Source: Mycteria americana
Lineage: Eukaryota > Chordata > Aves > Ciconiiformes > Ciconiidae
Assembly: GCF_035582795.1 (NCBI RefSeq)
Contig: NC_134365.1
Location: forward strand, 137,977,077-138,041,076
Length of the DNA: 64,000 nucleotides
Direction: 5' to 3'
Made by a program: the position numbers and the translations under genes. Shown piece by piece: positions 46,549 to 56,933 of this stretch. Below the pieces are notes generated by a model, which saw only the letters and a list, made by a program, of their open reading frames with translations, was not told the origin of the DNA and did not search any database. Numbering within the stretch: the first letter of the stretch is position 1; every line of letters starts with the position of its first letter.

Positions 46549-47649
46549 AGCCACTACTGTTCCCTTTTCGTGCTGTCTCCATCACAATGTAAGCTGAAAC
46601 ATCTTTAAGGACGCTGGCCCAGAGGCACATCCTTTGCTTATTATTTGTATCTCATTATCCTGCAGAGAGATGCTTGCAGGACAGAGCAGTTTCAGAAGGT
46701 GAGTTTCTGCTGCCTGTAGCCTGAGATGTGTATAAAGATACTTTGGCTTTGTCCCAGGAGCTTTTTGCCTTTCATCACTGAGTACCTGTCAAAGACCACT
46801 CATCCCCAAGTATCCAGAATGGCTCCTAATTAATGGGTGAGATAATTTTGGTTTGCTACTTGTGCTTTCAGCTTCACTACAGATTTACAGCAAGGCGTAT
46901 ATATGAAACATGGCATGCTGGGTAACTGCAGTGACTGAGGAACGGATTTTTTGGGTCGGGGTTTTCCAAGACTTCAGTGAAAATTTTCCTCTAAAATGAT
47001 GCCAACAAGTAACGCCAGCTTGTTTCTGCAAGCAGGTTCCCACAGGCTGTTGGCATAGATAGGGAAAGAAATTTCACCCTGAGCCTGACACTGTTTTTTT
47101 GCTAGAAGTGCTTTCTGGTTCTGCCCCCGAAGCACTCCGCTCCCATCCGCTGCAGACAGCCACGGTAGCAAGGCACCACAGCTGCTCTGCCTGGTGTCCG
47201 GGGGGATGGCAGCTTGTTTGAGATTTATTAAAATCTTTGAGCTGAAATGACTCATTCTGTGCAGAAGATTTCCCTGTCTGCTACTCACCCATTGTAAATG
47301 GATGAGAAATACCTAGACTTTTCATGCTTGCAGCAGCTTGGGAAGAAATATGATTTTCCCACTGATCATGAAATCACTTGTTAGCGATTTTTTTTTTTTT
47401 TTTGGATGTGTCTTAGGCATGGCAACTAAAAAGGCTCATCCTTGGGACATTTTAACAGATAATTCTCTTTGCCGGTATAAACTTCTAGTAAACTTAGTTG
47501 TCAGAAGAAACAGTAAGCTGAGTGAGGAGGTTGCTCCAGATCTTCATGTGCCTGCCCCAAAAGTGTCATGAAGAGAGGTGATGAGAAAATAATATCTGGG
47601 TGCAACCCGCTCACCTTTTCAAGATGAAGAATGATTTAGACAACTCTTG

Positions 47650-48070
47650 TTTTGTTGTCTGCAGCTGCAGGCAACTTCCAGGTCTGCTCTGAAGAGGGTG
47701 GGTGCATGGAGAACTGTCCCCTCCAAGCAGTCTGAGGGGGTGCTCAGGCTGGTGGGACGCGGGAGCACGTGGGTCTGGCCCCCAACGCCTCCCTGCACCA
47801 CTGCCAGGGCGAGGTCTGGGTGCAGACCTTGTCCTCCCCACCACCAGCCAAAGGGTAGTCGGGGTCCTGGGGAGGCTCTGTTGTTCCTGGTCCGGGACAC
47901 GGCGGACGACCCCGGGACCAGGTGTGGAGTGGCCCACACGCCAGGTTAGGTGCAGCCCTGGGAGAGGTCAGCTGGAGCCTGCCGTGCACTAGGGATGTCC
48001 CCACAGCTGGGGGAAGGGGAGGCCCAGGCGGTCCCGCCACACGCTTTGGTCTTTGTGCTTCAGCTTCAGG
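47650..48070. other. Isolated GC-rich, CpG-containing island
   Basis: About 420 bp of clearly GC-rich DNA with several CpGs (ACGCGG, ACGGCGGACG) stands within AT-richer intergenic sequence. Open frames occur on both strands, as expected in GC-rich DNA, and none has a known motif. A plausible acceptor (TTGTCTGCAG) precedes it and a plausible donor (CAG|GTAAGC near 48,069) follows it on +. It could be a non-coding exon, an orphan CpG island or just a GC-rich relic. Confidence 0.35.
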
Positions 48071-51000
48071 TAAGCCTTGCACTCTGTACGTCAGTTCCCA
48101 GAGGTGGTTTCCCTTCTGCCGCAACATCGGTTAATCAGATAAGTGGCCAAGCTGGATGGTGGTAACTAGGACAAGCTTGTATACTTGTCACTGGGCTCAG
48201 ATCATAATCCTTTAGGAAAGGAAACTCTTATTTCTACAGTATCAGCATTGTGAATCAGCATCCGTTAGCTGTTTCAGAGGATTTCCAGCCTCTTGCGAAA
48301 CAAAATTCAAGCTGTGCTTGGGGCCAGCAAAGGAAACATCTACCAAGGCACACTACTGCTGTAGATGGCTGCTTATTGCAGTCCCAACTCTGCATTTTCA
48401 AGACAGAAAATGTGGCTAGCTCCTGATCTGAGCGGCTAATCTGTCCAATACCAGGTGTGTCGATTTCTTAGGACTGAAGATAACATTGGGAACAAATCCT
48501 ATGGGCTTGTCTTAGGCTATTCCACAAGCCCTCTTCTCCACAGCACCTCATGCCATCTTCCAGGAGCGGGGCAGGGAGACAAGTATGTTGTTCAGGAGAG
48601 TCTAGTAATTTCACCCACTTTAGTAATTTGCTAATAATCTTTGGCAAAAGAAAATGAGAGCACCTGCTATGCCAGTGGGATGCTGGAGGGAACAGAACTA
48701 GATGCAAGGTCCAGGGGCATTTTCTCTCTCTGCCCTTATTGCCCAAGCGGTTGAGCTGGCAGTGTAGCTTTCTGCAGGCCATTTTGAAAGCCAACAGAAG
48801 CCCCAGTTCAGGACAAGTGTTTAAGGGATCACAGGCTAATTTTTGTGCAAGCCCACCAATTGCATTTTGCGGTAGTGACAAGGTGTTGGTAACTTTCCCC
48901 ATGGGGAAGTCCTGGGAGGCCATGGTTGTGAGAACAGCTGGAGCACGCTGGCTGTTCCCATCACAGGCAGAAGTGTGGAAAGATACGTCACGTGAGGGAA
49001 ATTTCTAGAGGTAAGCTTCAACAAGGTCTGGAAAGCAGCCCATGAGTGTGGGTGGAAAAGTTTATTGCAATGCCATGTGCTAGATGAGCAGTGAACATCT
49101 AACCCTAGTGAAACCAGGGAAGAGAAGCACCAGAGCAGAGGAGCCCCTTAATTAGATACCTCCATCCCATGAGCCTTTTATCACCCTCCCATCTGCCTTT
49201 CCGATATTCCTCAGCTGTTACCGCTGTTGCCTCCTGGTACTGATAGGCAGTGGCAAGAGAGAGCAACCAGGGGAAGACACGGAAAGGTGCTTAGTTTGGT
49301 AAGACCCACCACGGGCCTTTGGGCTTGGGAAGATGATGCATTTGCTGGCAGTCTGCATGCTGGGGAATATGCTCTGAATGGGACCTGCCACCATGGGCGC
49401 TGCTTAGCAGGGCCAACTCGGCAGACCTCTGTGGTGCTGAGCTTGCTTGTGATGCGTTTGGGTTTTCTGCATGCTGGTCTAATCACTGAGATTGCTGGAA
49501 AACTATCATAACTTTTTATTTTTAGATGGAAATTGGTTTTCTGACAAAATTAATGTCTTTGTGGAAATTATTTTGCTTTCTTCAGAAATGGCTATTTTAC
49601 ACTGGGAAGTTTTGGAACCAAAAAGATTTGCCAGCAAGCCAAAGAATTCCCACTGTTTTTCAAACCTAATAATGAGAAGTTAGAAAAAAGGAGGAGAGAG
49701 AAATTGAAATCTGCTCTATGCCTGGATTTGGGGTTCACTTTAATTTGGTATTGGACAAGACTACCTTACCATTAGCCAAATTCTAGGAGACTGTGGTAAA
49801 AAACCACCACAGCTCTCAAGCACTAGGTTGAGGGTTTTGCTGTTGTTACACCTACCGTCTGCTTACTGGTGTGTACTTGTCACATAAGATCATTTCACCA
49901 CACCAGTGAACTGGCAGTGTTGACCAACCATGATTACAACCCACAAGACGGGACAAAAAAGTCCCAAGAAAGGCTTAGAATGGCAATGATTTGGAAAAAA
50001 AACTTTCAGGGTTTGGATTCTTTTTGCATGGACCGTAGTGTACAAGTTTTAAAGCCAGTTCAGAAAGCAATGTCAAGGTTTATTTTGTAGCATACGAAGA
50101 CACTTATGCAGGTGTTCACTGAGAGACATTTGGCACCAGATGGTGAAAACCGGAGTGCTGCTGCTCTTCTCTCTGTGAGGAGGATGCCCCTAATCCCCTC
50201 TTTGCCACAAAGAAAATACAAGAAACTTGTGTGCAAGCTCTCATGCTAAGTTAGTCCTGCTCCCTGGGAAATCTTGGTGCTTCTGCACATCTGCAATGAG
50301 TTAAAGCACAGATCCAGGTGCTACTGACACCAAGACATGTTTGCCACTTCCTTCAGGGTTTGTTCGCTTTGATTTAGAGACTCTCTTGTTACGTAAAACT
50401 GCCAACCCGCATAAGGGAACAACAGTTACTTGCAGAAGTCTGTTTGGTCCCCAACCAGGCTGACGGGATGTTTGCAAAGGGAAGTTTCTGTGAGGGTGAG
50501 AGGAAGGGAAAATGAAAACATTGCATGCTCAGAACAACTGTAAGAAAAGGAAAGCCTCTGGAGGAGAAACTTGATTTGAGGAAAGGAAATTAGGAATAGA
50601 AGAACTGGACAATATTACGAATTTCTCCAAGGGAGAACTTCTTCACTCCTTGTCTGCTCAGAGATTTCACAGCAGCTTTCCAAAGAAAACCCAGGTACCT
50701 CAGGAAATGGTGCTGCTGATTTAGTACTCCTGTGGACAAGCTCTGGCAGATTTAACTGCTGATTTAAAACATGGCTGTCCCAGATGTTTGCCTTGCTTGT
50801 CGGCTGCAAATTACTGCCTTAGAGGAGAATGTGACCTCTGTTAGTGTCTCAGGGCTCAAGTTTACAGGCTGGAGAAGAAAACTGCTTTTATGGGGTTTTG
50901 AGCTAACATAATGGACTACGTACGAGGACAGTTGCGGCATCAGTTTGTGGCCAGTGCTGCCATCCCCTACAGGGGTGTGGGTAATCTCTGCTGAAAGTGG

Positions 51001-53517
51001 GGATCGGGGCAGGGGGCAACAGCTTAGACCACCGGAGCTAAATCTGCCGGAGCTGTCGGTCAAAATCCTCCCCTCTGAGGTGCAGGTGCCCCAAAGTCAA
51101 GGTTTTGTGGTTCAGGCATTGGACAACGCTGGGCTTCTGCTGGAGCGAAGAGGTTTCACCCTGAGCTGTGGCATCCAGAGGCCGTGCAGTACAGAGTGCA
51201 CAACAGCACTGGCAGGTGGCCACAGCCGGGTCGCTTGGCTGTGAATTTAGCCATACTTTTAAGGTGGGTTTCAGCTGATTAAACGTACACACCTACCTCT
51301 CTGCTCATCATTTAGGGCTCCCTTTTAGAGTCGGTGAAGGCTGACTCTAAAGGCCCAAGTCATGTCCTCTCAGAGCGGACATCCAAAATAGGTGACATGA
51401 ATCATGGGCTTAAAATGCCTATTTTTCTTCATTAGTTCTAAAGGAAAGCTGGGATTTCTGGCTTGGATTCTAAAGTTAAATTGAACAAATCCCATGTTTT
51501 GTGTCCAATTTTCCAAAAATTTTCTGTAATTCTGCAGTTTGCATCCTCAGAAACCAATGCTGAATTTGCATGCCAAGACAGATTTACCAGCAGTGCATTT
51601 TCAATGTTTGTAGCAATATTTGTGCTAATAACAAGAAGAAAAAGTGTTACACTTGTCCAAAATAGTAAATAATAATGAAGTATTTTCTGTGATGAATAAT
51701 TGCTGTGCACAATTTAAAAACTGATTAGCAAGTGGGAGAAAAAATCAAGATAGTAGAACATTTCATTGAATTACTTACAAAAATTTAAATTTTTGAAGGA
51801 GACAAAAAATGTGATTCTGTTTATAAGGTACGCTGTAAACAGAAAAAGTAATATTGAGTGTTGTAGGTTCAACTTTACTGTGCACTTTTATCCACTGAGG
51901 ATGGTTGCATTTGAATAACGATGAAGTGATTTCTGTAGCTAGCTCTGTTTATGTAGAACTTAGGGATGTAGGTGCTATTTAAATGGAAAATAGTATTGTA
52001 ATGACTAAAAGTCTGGTGTGTCTCTGTGTTGTGTAAGCTGTTTCTGATCTGTATTTGAAGTTGTGTGCTGTTTATCTTGAGATCCAGGTTGATGTTAAAA
52101 CACGTTCCCTTGTAGCTGCAGAATTTTCTGCTTGCTTCCAAAAAAGATTTGCAACTAAGGAGGCTAAATGAATCAAAGCTTTCTTGCGTATTCCTGGCAC
52201 CCAGCAAGGCTGTATAGACCCTATAGGAATCCCCTGACTTTGTGATGTTTTATTTGGGGAGTTTCATTTAGCTTGATGATGCCGTTCATATCAAAATGAT
52301 GCTTAAGAAGCAAGTGGCTCTAGATGGTAAAATAATATTACGGTGAATAATACTATTTGCCACACCAGGCCAAAGCCAGCACACTGCCTCTGTAGGCATG
52401 TCTGAACTACTAGCTGAAGCAAGAGCTCAAGAGACACTTAATGTTCATCAAACCCTTGACCTATGTGTTTTATAGCTACTCTGCTGTGCATGCTGCTAAT
52501 CTGGCTGCATGTCACCATAAGGGCATCTACAGTAGAACTCGGAGGAGCACAATTCTTGGTCAGCAGAGAAGGTGACTACACTCTCAGCCCTGAGCATGCC
52601 CCACACTTGCAAATGAGGTGAAGGAGAGCTTGGGCTCACACTAAAGCAATATTGCAGGGCTTGAACCTTCCCTCTGAAGCTCCCTAGAGCTCACTGCTCC
52701 AGGGACTCATGCTTCGTTGCCAATGCAGGTATAACCAATAAGGCTTTAACCTTGGGACATAACGGTACATGTCTTATAATGGAAGTTTTAGGAACCTCAC
52801 ATGCTGATTTCCTGGCTGCCCATACTGTCGTGGGGAAAATCGCAGCAAAGAGAAAGGAACGCAATTGTGCAATTGGGAAGAAAAGCGGTGTTTCTTTCTT
52901 TTTCACTCTGTTGCTAATTCAGCCTTTTTACTCATTGTGCTTCTACTACAAACTCAGTTAGCAGAATTTAAAACTAGACTCCTTACAACTGTAAAAAGTA
53001 CCAACCTTGTTAATGTATGTGGCACAGAAAATTGTTGAAAGGTGAAATCTGGCCAAATGGAAAATAATTCTTTGAGGAGAAGGTGTGCATGTGCTGGAGA
53101 GAGTCTGTGGTGGACACCACACAGGACAAATGCAAAAGGTGGGGAGACCCAGGAACCTGCATTTTCACAAGCTGCAAGAAAAATATTTCTGGACCTATGA
53201 TTTGAAAATAAGGTCTCATTCATCATGGGTGAGGATCACAAAACCATTTCCAGAAGTGACAAAACCTGGGAGCTGCCACTGCAACCACCAGTTGAAGAAA
53301 GAGTGCGTGAGCCAATGTTTCCTTCAGTTCTCTGGGGTCAGTTTGTAAATCCAAGTGGACCATCTTGTCCCTTAATAAGTGCAGAGGAAACTCTTGTTCT
53401 GGGTGTTGGGCTAAAGTGTTTGCTTCTAATAGGTCCCTTAGTAGGTACTTTTCCTGCTCTCCCACCATGTGATGGGAGAAACTTCGTTTTAAATGAAATG
53501 GGTAGAAGGTGTGATTT

Positions 53518-53681
53518 GGTTATATATATGTACACAGACCTACACACACATGCACACATGCATACACACAAATATACATACATATCTATCTGTATATATG
53601 TATGTACACACACACACGTATATACACACATATGTACATATACACATACACATACATATGTGTGTGTGTATATATATACAG
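53518..53681. repeat. Compound (CA)n/(TA)n/(TG)n microsatellite
   Basis: About 165 bp is built mainly of alternating purine-pyrimidine dinucleotides (TATATA, CACACA, TGTGTG, with ATACATAC variants). The 184-codon + frame at 53,225-53,779 and the antisense frames simply read through this tract. Confidence 0.9.
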
Positions 53682-56219
53682 AGTATGAAATGCATCCCCA
53701 GCTCGTGCAGAGCTCCTTGCCCCACCTAAAGCCTAATGGACAAAGGGACCTGTGCTGGCCTCCCCCTGCACTGTCCTAACCCTGCAAAGATTGCAGTGCA
53801 AGACAGCAATGTAGATGGGTCAGGCAGGGCTTAGGGGAGATCGAACCATGCGGTTCCAGGGACTGCAGCATTTCTTTCAAATGGTGGCTTTCCCTCACTG
53901 TGTGCCAAGAGGCAATAATCTTGTCTCATCACTTACCGATTCCCTGGATTTCCCACCTAATGGCTCAACACAGTCTATGCCTGTAGGGCCTTTAGGATGC
54001 AAAGATAGGATAAAGGTGCGTTTTGAAATAAAAGCAGTGTACTTGTTTGAAGACTTTGAGTGTAAATTTTTTTTAATCTTGTGAACTTTTTGTAGATTTG
54101 AAGTTATTAGCTGTGCTGTCTTCTTACCTCATACTCCTACCAAAAAGAGCCAGAGCCAGCTGAGTGCCTAATATTGGGTAGAATTGTTGCTAAGACTATT
54201 AATGCCCGAAGAAATTCTGCTTGCGCCAAGAAATGGGATGGGTACATCCCAGGTAAGGGTTATTTTTCTCCAGTTTGTTAGCAGACAGGTAGGGTTTTGT
54301 AATGTAAGAGATTTCCAGGCTAGAACAAAGACGGGGGAATCAATGCAGGAAATGAAGGTGCTCTGAGTAAGCAAAGACTTCAGGACCAGCCCAGGGGACA
54401 GGTGTCTAGTTATTTGGGAATATAGCATGATCCAAAGCAGAAATCATGCCCAAAGACTGAAATTACAGAGTATGGTGCTATAGCCCTGAAAGGAGCCCCA
54501 GCTCTGAGGAATGGATGTCGCAGCTGGATCCTGTGCTTGTTGGGGCTTCGCCCAGGTATTTGCCTCTCTGGTGCTGTCAGAAGACAAGTGTGATCAAACC
54601 AGAAACTCCTTTTGTGAGCCCTATGTCTATTTACTCCATGAGACACAAACCCATGTGGACCAGGACATCAACAGCCCAGGATAAAGCATGCCTGTGGGCT
54701 ACCAACCTGCTGAGGACATCTCAGAGGGCCCCCTTTCAGAAAGGGTGATGGGGGACAGGGATGTCTGCTCCCATGGGGAGGGCTGCAGGCTCATCAGCCC
54801 TGTTAGGTGCTCTGTGTGACCTTAGCAGACGCCAGAAAGACCAGGCTACAGCTCATCTGTCATGGCAGAGGTTTATGGAATGCAACATGACCAAAATATG
54901 TGCAACAAATACCAGACTATTCAAACGATTACCATATCAGTCAGCAGGTCTCTTGGTCAAAGGACCAAATGGCCAAAGACTTCCAGTCTGTGGGTGACTA
55001 GGGACTAAGGGACTTCTGTCTTGAAGGCTCCTTCTTACGATGGTTGAATTTAAAGCTCTTAGCTAATGCTTCTTCGCTTATAACCCCTGTCATTGCATAT
55101 GTGGATGCATATGCCGATTCCTTTTAGTGGTGGAATTGCTGACATGTTTGCTAATACTGCTAAAGATATGATTATACATAAGATGTGGCAACCTAGCCCC
55201 TAAACTGAAGCAATACTGAAGGGGAAAAATTGGTTTTCCATTCCTCATTTTACAAGTTAATCATCAAAACCAATATTAAAATCACTTTCTACATTGACAC
55301 ATTTTTTCCCCCAACATTTTAAATGTTGAAATTTCACTGGCTAAGACACAAATGTAATTTCCGGTCGGAACAAAGTGTCAGGTGGCATCCAGCGTGCGGG
55401 GCCAAACCCAGGAGGCAGGAGGGCATTCAGCAGGGAGAGCCCTGGCAGGGGCAGGCCCTGTCCTCATCCATATTTCATCAGCAGGTGGGGGCCAGCGTGT
55501 GCCCAGGTTGCCTTCACAGAGTCCCTGCCGGCGGGGTTTGCGGACAACATTCAGCTGCTGTTTGCATCTTTTCACATAACTGATTTTTTTAAAGATGTGG
55601 ACAAAGAAACCCTAAATATGATTCCAGGTCTCTCGCATGTGTTATAAATAGGAATAAAGATGAAAGGCAGTTGTTTAGGCTCAGGCGAGTTAGGATCGGA
55701 ATTGGCCCAGGTTTAGTAACTTTGTATCTCCAAATACACGAATGCAGATTCTGCTCTAGTAGACAAATTGAGAAAAAACCCAACTTAGTTTTTATTTACA
55801 TGGTTTAGACTTTTGCATGGAAGTTCTGCCTACTTGCACTTGTACACAAATGAGCAAATATTCAGGGACAGAGAAGGATGGTGCGCTTGTAAATTATACT
55901 TATTTGGGAAAGAAAAAAGTACGAATGGAGATGATTCATGAGAGCAGAATTTTTGCAAACAGACCCAGAGAAATGATGTGGAGGTCCTCCTGAAAAAAGG
56001 TTGCCGTTTGTTCGCTGGTAGGTTCGCGATATTTGTTTTGGACCGAGAAATTGCTTAAAAATAAAAGGGCACTGCTCAGAAACGAAACCCCTGGTGTGCC
56101 TGCGACTCAGTGAAATTGATTGAACTGGGGGGAAGGAAATGAGCCCGTGCATGCTGCGATTTCCACGCCGTGGAGACAACACAGGGCCTCCAGTGGGAAG
56201 CGCAGCTCCCCAGACATGT

Positions 56220-56839
56220 GGTTTCAATATCCGTAGGGTACGCGGCGACCGCTGCTGCGCAGCGGCCGTTCGGCTCTCCGTTTCTTGCATACCATCAGGG
56301 CTTGGCAGATAAGAGGGGTGGTTTTGCACAGCCTGCAGGGAGGCGCGCGGCAAAGTTGCCTGCGAACAACTTGCTCGGGAGCGGTGCAGATCCGCGCGCG
56401 CTCGTATTTCTGCGGGTTTTCTTTGCAAATCCCCTGCGGGCAGAGTTTGCTCAACTAGTTGAACTGGCTCTTTCTGTCTTGTTTTTTTGGCAAACTAAGA
56501 ATTTCCTTCCTGATAAAAACGGACGGCGGGCGCCCCGATTGGGCGCCGCGTTGGAGAGGATGTGACATCAGGCACATCTCTCGCTTCGCCGGATCGCTGG
56601 CTGTCTCCCAGGGCAGCCAGGGAGCTGTTTCGTTAGATCCCAACCCAGGTACTCGAGTTTCTGCATGAAGTGCTGCTGGCACCACGTCCCAGTCTGCTGC
56701 AAGGTCTGTTTGACTCGTGCGTGCAGAGTCTGCTTAATAAATTACTCCCACTGCCGGGGGCTTGCCGGGGACGATGGAATTTGAACTCTCGAGACCGACC
56801 ACGAAGTGAAAAAACAGAAATTGGACAGACGGGGCCGAG
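56220..56839 (+). promoter_or_regulatory. ASB9: Candidate ASB9 promoter and 5' UTR
   Basis: CpG-rich DNA (CGCGGCGACC, GCGCGCGGC, CGCGCGCGCTCG, CGGGCGCCCCG) begins about 600 bp before the ASB9 start codon. It includes an inverted CCAAT box (ATTGG, 56,538-56,542). A possible 5' UTR donor, CCCAG|GTACTC, occurs near 56,647. The transcription start and any 5' UTR splicing are not determinable here. Confidence 0.5.
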
Positions 56840-56933
56840 ATGGATGATGAGGGAACGAATCAAAACACCAGCAAATCGCGAGGAGCCGGGGGCCAAGCAT
56901 CTGCAATGTCTCTATCAAACCCACTGATGAGGG
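56840..56933 (+). CDS. ASB9: ASB9 first coding exon (gene continues past the window)
   Basis: This exon has 31 codons plus one base, starting at ATG 56,840 in the context CCGAGATGG, with an in-frame TGA at 56,807-56,809 just upstream. The end reads SLSNPLMR and then G|GTAAGT, a consensus donor. In human ASB9 the short variable N-terminus ends in LLSNPLMGDAVSDWSP, so the SNPLM motif, the position after ASB11 and the orientation all point to ASB9. The preceding Gly/Ser/Asn-rich residues are divergent, as expected for this disordered tail. ASB9 is an ankyrin-repeat/SOCS-box Cullin-5 receptor whose known target is creatine kinase B. The ankyrin and SOCS exons are not in this window. I could not find exon 2 up to 64,000. 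Confidence 0.72.

Larger units (their letters stand above)
41481..56200. other. ASB11-ASB9 intergenic region
   Basis: I see no supportable protein-coding gene on either strand. The contents are simple repeats, a duplicated 49-bp motif (43.4 and 44.0 kb), an isolated GC-rich island (47.65-48.07 kb), and a poly-T run at about 47,388-47,403. The frames present have no recognisable domains, and several run through microsatellites. Confidence 0.6.

Noticed and set aside
53225-53779. 184-codon plus-strand frame
   Set aside because: A large part is translated CA/TA microsatellite, and the remainder shows no known domain.
55862-56428. 188-codon minus-strand frame upstream of ASB9
   Set aside because: It shows no homology and lies partly in the CpG-rich ASB9 promoter, where stops are rare by composition. 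A divergent transcript cannot be excluded, but there is no positive evidence.
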